Source: Saposhnikovia divaricata (taxonomy: Eukaryota > Streptophyta > Magnoliopsida > Apiales > Apiaceae). Taken from it: a stretch of 64,000 nucleotides of DNA. Location of the stretch: assembly GCA_036435485.1 (NCBI GenBank), contig JAZHRN010000137.1:186001-250000 (forward strand), in the 5' to 3' direction. Below the pieces are notes generated by a model, which saw only the letters and a list, made by a program, of their open reading frames with translations, searched no databases and had not been told where the DNA came from. Both the position numbers and the translations under genes were made by a program. Below, piece by piece: positions 1-12,064 of this stretch. How positions within the stretch are numbered: the stretch's first letter is position 1; each line of letters opens with the position of its first letter.

Positions 1-78
1 TCAATTGGAACAAAGGTTCCAACGAGACAATGGAAACAATCTAAACAACTAAATTAAAATTAACAGAAACTCGCTGTC

Positions 79-96
79 TCCCCGGCAGCGGCGCCA
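79..96 (-). other. Primer-binding site, tRNA-Asp type
   Basis: The plus strand reads TCCCCGGCAGCGGCGCCA, identical to the 3' terminus of plant tRNA-Asp (TCCCCGGCAACGGCGCCA) except for one base. It sits 6 bases inside the LTR end, the normal place for a minus-strand primer site. Confidence 0.75.
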
Positions 97-102
97 AAAA
101 CT

Positions 103-2249
103 TGATGTGTCAAATTATACCTAACCGCAAGCGCACGGTGTCTATTGCTAGTACAGATGGCAAGCGGGTCGAATCCACAAGGAGACAGGTTCTACTAATT
201 CCTTTTTAGTTATCGTTAATTGTTTCAAGGGTCAGACGAATATTGGAGAATATTAATTAACTAATTAAACAAGATTAACACTAATTAAACAGATGATAAA
301 CAAATTATTTAAAACCTAGGGCAATCAGGTCCACCATGCTTACACAATTGGCTCTTAAGCTAAAGCAATCAATGTGATCCTATAACTAGAGTATGTTAAT
401 CTCTTTCAAGTATTAACACTCTCGAAACATTCAACACAATTAACCACTTTTAGTAATTCAATCAATCAGGTAATTAGAGTCAAGTTAATCTCTTCCAAGC
501 ATTAACACTCTCAGAAATCCAATGATGCTTCCGCACTCAAATTCAATTCTGCTAATCGTATGTGTGCCTCTAGTAAGTAAATCTCTCGATCCATACCCCT
601 ATTTGCATATAATTAATCCATGATATCGGCCGATTACACAAATTAATGATTAAAACATATCAATCAGAATTAACCATAACCAATCAAACCACTATGAAAA
701 TCATGCCAATATTAGTGCAAACATGGCTTCCCTTTAAGCCCTAGAAATAACTACTCGCTAATAATTAAATAAGTAAAACAACTAGTAAAACAAGAAAACA
801 TAATTAAACTAATAAGAACAAAGAAAAGATTAAGAGAACAAAACCTTCAAACTTCAATGTTGTCACCCAAAAGAAGAGTCATGGTGTTTCTCTACATCTT
901 CAACTAATAATAATAATCTACTCTAAACTGTATTATCTGATCTAATATTACATACTTAATAATGTGTCCCAAGATGTGTTTATATAGGCTCTAGATCTCT
1001 TGCCCAGCAATAAATTACCTTCTAATACAATTAGAATTCAATTTAGGTACCAAAAACTGCCCAAAATACAATTAGAACTTGAAAAGGGCAAAACAGTAAA
1101 TTCTCTGCTCCCATCAGTCTGCTTGTCGCGCAATCTGCACCCACCACACGCAGCCTGCGCGCGCGATCACTGTCCTAAGTTGTAGAAAATCTTCCCGGCT
1201 TCGCGTGGACAGCTTACGGGCCTCAAACGGACTTATAGAACTCCAGATATGGTCAAAACAGTGTAGACTGCGCAACTAGTCCAATAATTCCGAAATTTCA
1301 TCTATTTTATCTCCAAATTTGCTCTTTTTGCTCCAAATCCTTCCAAGTTATGAATTCTTTATTTCCTACAATAAAACAATCAAATCTATTAAATAAAAAT
1401 CCAAATCAATGCAAAACACAATAAATATGAGAATAAAATCATCTAAAATATATATAAAAATATATTCTATCACAGACCAACCACTCTGCTTTACACTCTT
1501 TTATTCTTCTTCTTTTTTTCATTTTTTAGTTTGCCGACAGCACTTCAATCAACATTACAAAACAATTGAATTAACTTGGTGGCTTGACTTAAACATGTAC
1601 GATTCAAAAAAAAATGAAAGTGCTTTTAAACCACATAGCTTATTATCTTTAATTAATAAATAATTAATTTAATCCAAAAATTATAAAAATAAATATCTAA
1701 TATTAATAGATATTTAAAAATATAATTTCTTAATTAAATAAAATATTTATTAATATAAATATATCTTTAAGTCTTAAGATGCGGTCTATTGAGGGCCTGG
1801 AACCGGACTTCTTTTGCTTAACAAAAAATATATCAATTCAAATCGAGATTTTCTCTTTAAGAATATATCACTTTCCATCTTTTTGTGATAATTCAATTTT
1901 CTCATTACTCGTCCAGGTGCAATTTACGGTCTCTTGAGGATCCGAAACTGGATTCCTTTTGCGAAACGAAAAATATATCAATTCCAACCGGGGTTCCAGA
2001 TTTAAGAATATATCACTCAGAATTTCTTTATGATAATTCTTTTTCCTCGTATCCAGTCCACTTGATAAAATTGAGATAGAAATCCACCGTTTTTAGCCTT
2101 TTATCCCTTAGATACCTAAAGTTGCGAGTTCTGCACAACAAATGCCGAAACAAAACAAAAATGAATTAAAATACACAACATATTTAAGGATAAACCACCA
2201 ATCTAAGTCAAAATAGCGCATAATAAGTGGATATAAAATCCACTTATCA
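103..2249 (-). repeat. Long 5' LTR (about 2.15 kb)
   Basis: The plus strand shows TGATGTGTCA at 103 and CACTTATCA ending at 2249, so both ends carry the TG...CA dinucleotides of an LTR. The outer end is a small inverted repeat (gtggat/atccac, about 2228-2243). The short open frames inside have no recognisable domains and are not genes. The U3 side is rich in A/T. Confidence 0.65.
979..986 (-). promoter_or_regulatory. Candidate LTR TATA box
   Basis: The minus strand reads TATATAAA within the LTR, about 1.26 kb from its 5' end and 880 bases from its 3' end. This would place transcription start near 950 on the minus strand. It is a motif match only. Confidence 0.35.
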
Positions 2250-3764
2250 GCTTGGTTGTCTCTCCAAGAAGGAAGGATTCAACAGCGATATACTAAAACG
2301 TCTGTCCAATTTTGATTGTATTTGTAGATGCCGTATGATTTTTTATTAATGAATTGATTCCCTTTTTTCAAAGAAAAAGATTTAATGTTAATTGATTTAG
2401 AACTCTATATATTATTATATTAACCATTTTATTCCAAACAAAATTTTTTACTACTATATATTTTAGTTTTAATTCGACATAACATCCAATAGTATAATAT
2501 TAGTTTACTCCATCAAATAAGAAATATAAAAGGATTAATCCATGAAAAATTGCATAAACGAAAATTTCGAAAGCAAAATAAATAATTACAATCGTCTATC
2601 ATTTCAAGGTATCCAAGTAAATTTTACTATTCACTCTTAAAGATAAAGGCGAAGATATGCAAAATTTTATATTTTGTCTTAAAAATACAGTTTATGATTA
2701 AGAACTCCTAAAATTTTTTTGTTAAATATATTCTGATTAATCTTTTTGTCATGAATATTCTTTTTATCAATTAATGGATGTAATCAATTTAAAATCGATT
2801 AGGAATGTGAAAATTAGAAGTACTATCTGTTAAAGAATCTGTAATGACAATAGATATATTGCTTAGCTTAAAAAATTAAAATAAGAAATGTAGTAAATAT
2901 TTTGTAGAAGGAGGATGGAGATTAATTGTAATATATAGAAAATTTAGATATTCAATAATAATAATAATAATTTGATGACGAGTAGAATATGAGTTAGATT
3001 AGAATAATAATAGAATTTGGACTTTAATAAAGAACTTTCACATAATTATGATTAGGGTTATAATTTTATTTATTAAGAATTCTTTTAGAACGGTCAAGAT
3101 CAAGTTCATTCGATAAATCTTACCAAGGTATGGACCTCTCTTCATCTTATTCATCGTATTTATCATTCAAATTCGTAATATTTGTGTTACATGATTATGT
3201 CATCTTCTAAAATCCGTATTTAATTCATTATAAGTCTGAATTTAATGATTCTGGACATTCGGGAAAGATCTTTTCATTTTCTACAACTAGTATTTCATGT
3301 ACTTTTGCCAAATTCAGAGTCAAACTATGTTGAAAATTGAGTTTTCTATAAGTAGTTTTTATAATAACGGGATTTAACAACAACAACTTCGAAAATTTCT
3401 ATAAAATTCAATTTATATCTGTTTTAGATGATCTTTAATGATACGAAAAGCTCTTTAAATTTTCTAAAACTTTAATCATTTGTTTTTTCTGAGATTATGT
3501 CTCAAAATGTTATCAAAAGTCTAAAACATAATCAGATCTCGTTTTCAAAAGTGAAATATGAATCAGTATACCATTTATTTAATTCCCAATTGTTTATAAA
3601 TCCGTTTTTGATGAATCTTACCTCTCTAGAACGGGTTTTTCGTCCTCTACAACTTTCATGTTTTGGGTTTTTTCCAGAAAATATTATCTAGAAGGCCAAA
3701 ATAGTAAATTACAGAACTGATCAAGATTATTAGTTTAAATCGTTTCGTGTAGTGAGAAATATGT
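2250..3764. other. AT-rich intergenic DNA, no gene seen
   Basis: No coding region was recognised. Bases about 3520-3690 resemble 5290-5440 inside the nearby non-autonomous LTR element (shared phrases such as cagatctcgttttc and ctacaactttcatgtttt), so part of this stretch is probably old LTR-retrotransposon untranslated sequence. Confidence 0.4.
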
Positions 3765-4507
3765 TGTAACGGGATCTAGGATTTGAGAACTAATTAATAA
3801 TAGTTATTTTTTAATTAGATAGGGAGCTGAAAGTTTAGTGATTTGCTTGTGAATATTGTTAGTGTTTTTTATTGCTATTTTTCGAGGTATGGATTCTTTA
3901 CCTTCATATTCAGAGTTACTCATGCTATGAATAGATATATTTGTTTCGTTTCGTTCTCAAATATGTTCGCTCTGTTATTATCTGTTTCAATTATTTTAAC
4001 TATTAAAAATTATTTTTAAAATATTTTTTTTGAAAATTGCTAAAATTATCTCTCTCAGTTCTATTCCAAAATATTTAGTTATGTGTTTTTAAAAATTTAA
4101 GTATTTGATTCAGTTTTGTTCCAAAATATTTGAATATCTGTTTCGAAGATTTTATGTGAATATTACATATCTGTTTAGAATATTTGAAATATTTGCAAGT
4201 GATTTTTAAAGTTGTGTAAATTATTTTATTTGGACCCTTAAAGAAATATAGGGTATACCGAGTTAACCCGTTATGGGGTACTAGAGCCATGTCATTGCGG
4301 CACCAATGACATGACATTTACGTGGCAGTGTGATTGGTCACGTGTATCCTTCTGATAGCTCAGGTGGCGAGCTTTTGCGCATTTTGATATTTGTTTCAAG
4401 ATATGTGGGTGCACTCAGATTTTAATTTGATTTTTGATTTGATTTGGCGATGATGTTGTATATGTAGTACACGTTATCCGATTTGTTGCACACATCAGGT
4501 ACCCTAT

Positions 4508-4965
4508 TGTTACGCCATATTTTCGGTTGCCTCTAATATCTCCCAAATTTCAAAATACGAATCTAATAATAATTAACTTAATCTCCAAGTTAATTATTTC
4601 TTCTCTCTGAAACGAGGAATTATCTCGAATTTATGATAGAAAATATCTCTAAACGATATCTTTCAAATCAGGAAGGTATCCCAACGTGAATATAATTCAA
4701 AGAGATAAAATCTACTAATTCCCAAAACACATCCCTTAACAATCATAGGGATTAAAAACCAATCTTTTTAACAGAACTGCGTTGGTTTGATCCTTATAAA
4801 TATAAGGTACGCAGGCATCTTGAAAGAGGATCCGAGACATCTAACAAGTCGAGACACCTCTCAAGTCCAGCCCCAAACATCCAAAATCCCGAATTCCCCC
4901 TATTTTCATAATTTGTTATTCCAACAACCTCTGAAATTTGTTATCACCAAATTCCTCCGTTAACA
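4508..4965 (+). repeat. 5' LTR of the non-autonomous element
   Basis: 458 bp, TG...CA ends, direct copy of 6734-7191. It contains the phrase ccttataaatataagg, a candidate TATA region around 4793-4803. Confidence 0.88.
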
Positions 4966-4966
4966 A

Positions 4967-4985
4967 TTGGCGCTAGAAGGAGGGG
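4967..4985 (+). other. Primer-binding site
   Basis: The bases TTGGCGCTAGAAGGAGGGG lie one base after the 5' LTR. They would pair with a tRNA whose 3' end contains CTAGCGCCA. I cannot name the tRNA with certainty. Confidence 0.55.
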
Positions 4986-5529
4986 ATATATTTTTGATTG
5001 TGGAGGACAATCAATTCATACGCATGGGGGGTTATTATGGATCTGGAGCTGTTGTAATGGAGGAGCTAAACGATGAAGACGGTGGCCCTATCTGAAATAA
5101 GATAAGTTTTCTTATGATTTTGTCCATACAAATCTGTTATCTTATAAAATTCGTAGTAAATTCATTGCATGTTGGATTTTGATGATTTTTAATGATTCGG
5201 AAAGCTTGTTAAATTGCCTATAACTTTCGTTCTTTGAGTTTTCTCAGATTATATATCGATCTATTCTCGAAATCACAAAAAACAATCAGATCTCGTTTTT
5301 CAGCATCAAGAAATCAAACAGCAGACGTTTTCTTTGATTTCCGATTCGTTATAAGTCCGTTTTTTATGAGCCATATATTTCCGGAAAGATATTTTCGTTA
5401 TCTACAACTTTCATGTTTTGTATTTTTCAAGAAAAAATCGTTTAGGTGGTCAAAAACGTTAAAAACAGATCTGGACAGAATTTGAATTGTGAAGATTTTC
5501 AAGATTTTTGGTGTAATCTTCGTGGTACA

Positions 5530-6413
5530 TGATTTTGGAAGGCTCTTATTCGAAGAGTTTATTATTTTGGAAGGCCCTCCTTTGTGGGGGTAATATTTTG
5601 GAAGACCCTCTTTTGTAAGGATAAATTTTGAAGGGCTCTTATTCGAAGAATTTATTATTTTAAAAGACCCTCCTTTGCAGGGGTAATATTTTGGAAGGCT
5701 CTTGTTCGAAGAGTTAATTATTTTGGTAGGCCCTCCTTTGTATGGGTAATATTTTGGAAGACTTTTTTTCGAAGAGTTGATTTTTTAGAAGAGCCTTCAA
5801 GTGTTGCTGATATTTTTTGGAAGAATCTTGGGATATTTATATGACTTTGGGAAGATGACCTCCTCTAAGGAGGGTCTCCCTTATTTTTTTGTGTTAGACG
5901 ACCTCCTCTAAGGAGGGTCTTTGTGATTTATTTAAAAGACGATCTCCTCTAAGAAGAGTCTTAAGAACAATGAAGAGATCTTCGGAAAATCCACCTCCTG
6001 TGAGGAGGGTATTTCTGAAATGGGGAACGATCTCCTTTGAGGAGGGTATCCCAATTATCAAAATCCTTGCAAAAACCGTACTTCCGGGGGAGATGTCCGT
6101 ACTTCCGGCGCCTCATCAAGGTTCGAGCTTCGGAAAGTCCACCTCCTGTGAGGAGGGTATTTCTGAACAAAAACTGATCTCCTTTGAGGAGAGTACCCTA
6201 AATTACTAAATCCTTGCAAAAACCATACTTCCGGGGGGGATGTCCGTACTTCCGGCGCCTCATCAAGGTTCGAGCTTTGGAAAATCCACCTCCTGTGAGG
6301 AGGGATATCTCTGAAGCATTTATGGAAATTCTGGTGGATATGACCTTCTTTGAGGAGGATATTTTCCGGAATACGTTATGGAAACTCTAGAATATGTCCT
6401 TCTTTGAGGAGGG
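5530..6413 (+). repeat. Array of short palindromes inside the non-autonomous LTR element
   Basis: From 5857 to 6413 there are about ten copies of an imperfect palindrome, CCTCC-(4-5 bases)-GGAGG, e.g. GACCTCCTCTAAGGAGGGTC at 5857-5876 and 5900-5919. Further copies start near 5941, 5992, 6029, 6140, 6176, 6287, 6342 and 6396. Each could form a hairpin of 5-9 bp in RNA. Upstream, 5530-5800 repeats a related unit built from 'ttttggaag', 'ccctcctttg' and ctcttattcgaagag. A longer unit containing cttccggcgcctcatcaagg occurs twice (about 6101 and 6246). Confidence 0.75.
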
Positions 6414-6733
6414 TATTTCTCGGAGTGCTTAATGGAGGATATTTCTTTGAATATTTGCTTTTCAGGGTATTGCTCGGAAAGCTTTGCACGATTCTCCGAA
6501 TAATGCTTGGATGGCTGTCCAGGATACGTTCTCTCACACCTATAAAACTTATTTTTTTTACATCTCGCATATTGTCCCGTTTACATCTACATGAATATTA
6601 CGGGCACCCAGGTGCTCCATATTTTTTACTAATCTTCCTCTCCTAGCTGTTTTAGTGACTCGGGAAATTTGGAAGATCGAAGCATGCTTAGTTCTCCACT
6701 GCAGCAAGCTACACTGAAGAACTGGGGGGTAGT

Positions 6734-7191
6734 TGTTACGCCATATTTTCGGTTGCCTCTAATATCTCCCAAATTTCCAAATACGAATCTAATAATAATT
6801 AACTTAATCTCCAAGTTAATTATTTCCTCTATCTGAAACGAGGAATTATCTCGAATTTATGATAGAAAATATCTCTAAACGATATCTTTCAAATCAGGAA
6901 GGTATCCCAACGTGAATATAATTCAAAGAGATAAAATCTACTAATTCCCAAAATACATCCCTTAACAATCATAGGGATTAAAAACCAATCTTTTTAACAG
7001 AACTGCGTTGGCTTGATCCTTATAAATATAAGGTACGCAGGCATCTTGAAAGAGGATCCGACACATCTAACAAGTCGAGACACCTCTCAAGTCCAGCCCC
7101 AAACATCCAAAATCCTGAATTCCCCCTATTTTCATAATTTGTTATTCCAACAATCTCTGAAATTTGTTATCACCAAATTCCTCCGTTAACA
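6734..7191 (+). repeat. 3' LTR of the non-autonomous element
   Basis: 458 bp, direct copy of 4508-4965 with about 8 substitutions. It is preceded by the purine tract at 6721-6732 and followed by the 5-bp target duplication cctat. Confidence 0.88.
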
Positions 7192-7668
7192 CCTATGATG
7201 TGTGTATTTATATCTGTTCTATTCTGATCTCGGTATGAAATATTCTAATACCTCGTTGCTTCAGCCATGCTTATTTTTAAATAAATAAATGTTTTATTAT
7301 AAACTGCCAAATATACATAACTACTTTTTTGTTTTACAAACTATACTCTAAATCTGTATTGGGCGATTGACTCATGTCGTATTCTTTTTCTGGAAGGTGC
7401 TTAGGGAGATTTGAGATTGTATGATAGAGAGCTACCCTTATTCCATTGATTAGGACTTATGGACTTCTAGCATTTTTTAGACTTAAATACTTGTTTAGAG
7501 ATTTTGGTTTTTCATATTTAATGGTTTGAATTGTAATTTGGAGGTTTAATATTATTTGAAGATTTTTAGACTGTTTAATCAATTAATTAGAGATTATTTT
7601 AGTGCTCTGTTTGCAGATTTATAGATTATAAGTAATATATTCTCTCATTTTAGGAAGGGGGTGTTACA

Positions 7669-8157
7669 TTAATCTAATGATATTAGCTATAATATAGATT
7701 GAGTATATTTTTTATAAAGTATAATAGAATTTTGACAAATATGATCCATAAAAAATGATTATCTGTGATTTTTTATATCAATTTTGACATGGAATGGTTT
7801 TTGAACCTTTTTACATATTATCTACAATATTTAATTTTAATTTTTTATAATTTATTTATAATGTAGTATAATATTATAAATTTTAATTTTAATATGTTAT
7901 TGGAAGAATTCGAACCTTACATCTTTGTATGTAATAATTTTTAATATTGAATATAAATTAATATTTTGTTAGCGGGAATCGAACCTTGGACCTCTTTATA
8001 TAACAACTTTTAATATTATTGTATCTAACGATCATGATCTATTTGGTTGAAGATCTAACGGTTGTGAATGAGGGATAACCAAAATTATGGGATAACCAAA
8101 AAAGGGTTAATCAAACTACAAATTATACCCTTTTTGCTTATTCTAGTATAGTATAGA
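7669..8157 (-). mobile_element. Truncated Helitron-like element, 5' terminus
   Basis: On the minus strand the right edge reads A|TCTATACTATACTAG, matching the TC-start 5' terminus seen in the more complete Helitron at 8789-10529. Both share an internal phrase (tgttattggaagaattcgaa here, tgttgttgaagagattcgaa there). No hairpin-CTAG end was found on the left, so this copy looks truncated. Confidence 0.45.
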
Positions 8158-8788
8158 TATCTGCAACGTAAAAAATATTAAGCTAATGACCCTATCATGT
8201 TATAGATGCTAAATTAATATTATCTAAAATTCTATTAAGCTATCAATAAAAATAAAACTATATATTATATGATAAAAAGAAATATGTATGTAAAAATTAC
8301 CATTTAAAAAGTACTTTGTGTAATTAATGTAATATTAAAAAAAAGTAATATTATATTTATTGTCCAACTAATTTATGTCTAATACACACGATAATCAATA
8401 TATTGTAATTCATTACTTAGCCCGAAGAATTCTCAAATTTGATCTTGCATACTATAACACTCAACTCTGAGAAGATAATCTCTTCATCGCTCAACTCGAA
8501 CATTTTCATACACTCGAAAGTCGAATTAGTAATCAATCAATCATGGAGGTATTATCTTCTATTCATTAACAACCCTCTGTTTATTAGGATTGTTATTATA
8601 TGATAGTATGTTTTTAGATGTTTCTGATTTGATACATACAAAGTGTATATATTGTGAACGAAATACATGATTCATGATTTAGTGTATATATTATATGCTA
8701 TGTTTTTTTCTAATCTAATATGTCATAGTTACGTGTTTGTACCATCACTTTTACCATCACTTTACTCAAATTATATATAAGTATATAA
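8158..8788. other. Spacer between two Helitron-like elements
   Basis: AT-rich, with no recognisable protein. A small stretch around 8520-8560 looks like a 5' UTR with an ATG and an immediate GT (atcaatcatggaggtatt), but nothing coding follows, so it is not called a gene. Confidence 0.4.
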
Positions 8789-10529
8789 CTAGCTTATAAC
8801 CCGTGCGATGCACGGGTTTCTTTTGATATGTTATAAATTTTATTTTATGCTATAATTATATTTTTATATAATCATTATTTTTTAAAAAAATATTTTAATG
8901 TTAATTTAATATAAATTTAATTAATTATATGCATGATTTAAAATTTATATTATAAAATTTTAAGTTAAATATGTTGTTGAAGAGATTCGAACTTGAATTT
9001 TTAGTAATGTAATTTAATCATAAAATATATCTTATAATTACATTTAACGGTTCTTGTTAATTAATATAAATCTAACGGTAATAGGGTTAATTGGCAAATT
9101 CATAACTGAACTCGTACTCAACTTGCAGTTGGGTAATCGAACTCACAAAACTTGCATTAACGTCATCAGATTAATTAAACCTTGCAATCTCATAATTAAA
9201 CTATTAAAAACTTGCACGACCGTTAACTTCTGTTGACTTTTAACGGAGGTCCGTTAATTTTATACACATAAGCTGCCACGTAGACTTTTCTCTCTCCTCA
9301 CATTTGACAAATCAACTACCACATAGACTCATTCATTTTAGATAATGTAAATAATTTATAAGAATTTTTCTTTTTTATTTCCTAACCCACCCAACCCCAT
9401 TTGTAAAGACACTTCCCCCCCTCTCTTTCTCTCTCACCGCCTCTCTCCCTCTTCCCGTACTGTTGCCGCCAACCACCACCGTTCTAAAGATTTACGAGTC
9501 CAAACGGAGCAATTAAACCATCAAAATGAAGCTTTCACTGTCCTCAATCCATTTTAGTCAACAAAATCGAATTTGTGTGATGTAATTAGCTGGGTTGTTG
9601 CAAGGGGTGGTGTCGACGCGAGTTTAAGGAGAAAGGCAGTGGTGGTAGTTGGTCGGAGGAGAAGGGTGGTTGAGGAGGTGGGTGGACGGGAAGGAGGGGA
9701 AGTTAAGAGTTACTGGTGTGGTGGGTTTGAATGAAAGGGTGGCGCCGGAATGGAGCAGGTGAACGGAGGAGGGCTGTTGGTCGGAGGAGACTAAAAAGGG
9801 GGCAGAGATGCTGGCGGTGGAGGGGAGGTTATTGCTGGCGTTGTTTGAATTATTGATTGTGTCTGAGTTTTCACATTGCTATGATGGTTTAAAGTTGGTA
9901 AGATTGACGGATTTGAAATGGGTCGATGGAGAGGGCTGTTTTGGAAGGTCGAAGTGGTGAGATGTTGGTAAACGGTGGGTTGAGGGGATGGTGGCGATAG
10001 TGGTGGGTTAAGGGCGGTTGGATTGGTGGTGAAAGAAAGAGATGAGAACGGAGTTCGGCGATGGGTGTGAATGCGGGAGGAAGGTGGCTGGTGAATAAAA
10101 AGAAAAGAAATAAAAATGTAAGAGGAGTTTAAAATAATTTATGAGTTTTTGAAGTAATTAGTTATAAATTTGGCAACAACGTGTAAACTTTTAACACATA
10201 AGCATGTCACGTCAGATTTCCGCCAGGGACGTTAGATGGAGTTAACGGTGGTTAGTCAATTGCAAGTTTTAATTACTTTGATGAGTTGATTGCAAGCTTT
10301 TTGAGTTCAGTTACCCAACTGCAAGTTGGGCACGAGTTCAATTATGAAATAGCCAATTAACCCAACGGTAATATGGTATAATTTTTTTGGGTATACATTA
10401 ATGATTGCAAAATTATGTTTTAAATTAGAAGGTTATGTATTTAATTAGAAAAAAAAATATTTATTTTAATAATTAGGATAACAAAATCGACAAACTTTCA
10501 ATCTTTCGGTTTTAATATAATAGTATAGA
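8789..10529 (-). mobile_element. Non-autonomous Helitron with a nested Mutator-like element
   Basis: The minus-strand 5' end is TCTATACTATTATATTAAAA, just inside an A at 10530. The 3' end on the minus strand has a 7-bp hairpin (CCCGTGC, loop GAT, GCACGGG on the plus strand, 8800-8816), a 7-base spacer and a terminal CTAG (8789-8792) next to a T. This fits the Helitron rule: 5' TC, 3' hairpin plus CTRR, insertion between A and T with no target duplication. Removing the nested element (9084-10363) and one TSD copy leaves only about 450 bp, so it encodes no RepHel protein. Confidence 0.75.
9084..10363. mobile_element. Mutator-like element (MULE), non-autonomous, nested in a Helitron
   Basis: Terminal inverted repeats of roughly 125-145 bp begin GGGTTAATTGGC at the left and, reverse-complemented, GGGTTAATTGGC at the right, and stay similar as far as 'cgttaact'. 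A 10-bp target duplication, aacggtaata, is present at 9074-9083 and 10364-10373, the length typical of Mutator. The interior (about 9400-10090) is much richer in G/C than its surroundings and full of ggtggt/ggagg phrases, which suggests captured genic DNA, but no protein family was recognised. No transposase is encoded. Confidence 0.85.
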
Positions 10530-10800
10530 TTTCATTCCAAAACTGGTATCCAAATTTGAAGTCGAAAAATGTCTGAAAACTAAACCAATATATAATTTCA
10601 TTCCAAAACTGGTATCTAAATTTGAAGTCGAAAAATGTGTGAAAACTAAACAAGAGACACATTCAATGAATTTCGGATAGGAATCGAATTCGATCCTAAA
10701 CTCAAAAATTAATATGCACAATATATAAGGATATATTTCATTCCAAAATTGGTATCTGAAGTCGAAAAATGTCTGGAAATTAAACCACAGACACATTCAA
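10530..10800. repeat. Three short direct repeats
   Basis: The phrase TTTCATTCCAAAACTGGTAT, continuing into 'ttgaagtcgaaaaatgt', recurs at about 10529, 10588 and 10737 (the third diverged and shortened). The second and third are each followed by acacattcaatgaattt. It is an imperfect local duplication of about 60-150 bp and is not coding. Confidence 0.6.
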
Positions 10801-10859
10801 TGAATTTTAGATAGGAATCAAATTCAATCCGAAACTCAATAATTTATATGCGAAATTCG

Positions 10860-12064
10860 AAATCCAAAATCCCAAGCCTGAACCCCTAATTTAAATTTCC
10901 ATTCGCTCTTTTGTAAAATTCTTACAACTTCGAACAAATGTAATCTCCATTTCTCTCTAATGAAACCATGAAACCTTTAAACAAGTATAATCTCCATTTC
11001 TCTTATACAACCGTGAAGCCTGTCAGTGTTATATTGTCATTTTATTCTCAATGAGAAGCCGGTTGAATGGATTCCAACAGAGATAGCATGGCATGAGATG
11101 CATTCCAGTAAGCAAATTTCTGAAACTTAGTGATTAATTAACAGGTTGTGTATATATTAGAACCAAGGAAGCTCATTGTTTCAGTGGCTTGGATTAAAAA
11201 GTCTTTTTATTTTTTTTGCTTCAAACTTTAAAGAATTTACGTATAAGAAATATGAAACCAGTTTATCTAAAATTTTAAGGTGGTGGAGGTCTCCCGCCCC
11301 CAACTAGATATTATATTGTACTATGTTCCAACGAGGCAAAAATGAAGTTAAAGCTACAAGTGGATAGTAGTAGATCATTATTCTAACAATGAGAAACATG
11401 AGTAGTTGAAGACTTGGAAGTTGAGCAAAACGGATTCTGCAGAAATAGTTAGAATCAAATGGCTGGTCACATTTGTACATCTTTGCATGCAGCTTTCGCT
11501 ATATTCTTAGTTAATATCTAAATTATTAATTTATCCATAGGACAAGCATGCAGGGCTGCATCATCCTTGTTTATAATTTTACGTGAAAGCTGCTTACTGA
11601 ATCAAACAGTTTCATTGGAGTACCAAGTACTAACTCTGCTGCAATATGTGTAAACTGTTTGTATTCAAATAATTCGGACCCAAAAATGACCTCTTTGATT
11701 CTGATACTAATAATTATTGAATGCCAAGTTCTTATCTTCCAACACTTTCTGAGATAATCTGCAATTGAAACATTGTACATTAAATGATGTAGATGTGATT
11801 TTTGTGTGTGTTTTAAACTGGGACTGATGCGATCCTGAATTTATCAATCGTACGTTTGAGGAATATTGTTAAATTATATGGGATTCAAATTAGGACCTGG
11901 TTACATAACAATCAATACGAAACAAAACGAGCATAAAAATTGTATCATACTGTCATGGTCGTATGTGTTTATAAAATGATCGATTTCAAAGGTCGTCGCA
12001 TAGTAATTGAATATTTATGTACACATTTTTTCTACCAAAATTTTCAACCAAAATTCATATTTTT
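10860..12064. other. Intergenic DNA, no gene seen
   Basis: Moderately AT-rich, with scattered short open frames and no family resemblance. No transposon ends were recognised. Confidence 0.4.

Larger units (their letters stand above)
1..2249 (-). mobile_element. Ty3/gypsy LTR retrotransposon, 5' end, cut by window edge
   Basis: Read on the minus strand this is a 5' LTR (2249 to 103) followed at once by a primer-binding site and the first bases of the internal region, which leaves the window on the left. The LTR begins TGATAAGTGG and ends in CA. The primer site matches the 3' end of plant tRNA-Asp, which is typical of Athila and some Tat-lineage Ty3/gypsy elements. No gag or pol is visible because the interior lies outside the window, so the TSD and the second LTR cannot be checked. 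The lineage is inferred from the primer site only. Confidence 0.7.
4508..7191 (+). mobile_element. Non-autonomous LTR retrotransposon (TRIM/LARD-like), nested
   Basis: Two direct 458-bp LTRs (4508-4965 and 6734-7191) start TGTTACGCC and end GTTAACA. They flank a 1768-bp interior with a primer site at its left and a purine tract (actggggggtag) at its right. The target duplication cctat is present at 4503-4507 and 7192-7196. By eye the LTRs differ at about 8 of 458 positions (about 1.7%), so insertion was fairly recent. The interior encodes no gag, protease, integrase or reverse transcriptase; it is filled with short repeats and palindromes. It must have been moved by another element's enzymes. 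Confidence 0.9.
3765..7668 (+). mobile_element. Possible old solo LTR interrupted by a nested element
   Basis: The left edge TGTAACGGGATC and the right edge GGGGGTGTTACA resemble the ends of plant Ty3/gypsy LTRs. Without the nested 2684-bp element and its TSD the unit would be about 1.2 kb. The flanking pentamers (tatgt and ttaat) do not match and no primer site follows, so this is tentative. The two halves were certainly contiguous before the nested insertion, because the nested element has a perfect TSD. Confidence 0.3.

Noticed and set aside
3765..7668. A definite second gypsy solo LTR around the nested non-autonomous element
   Set aside because: End words fit, but the flanking pentamers differ and there is no primer site or purine tract, so it is kept only as a low-confidence feature.
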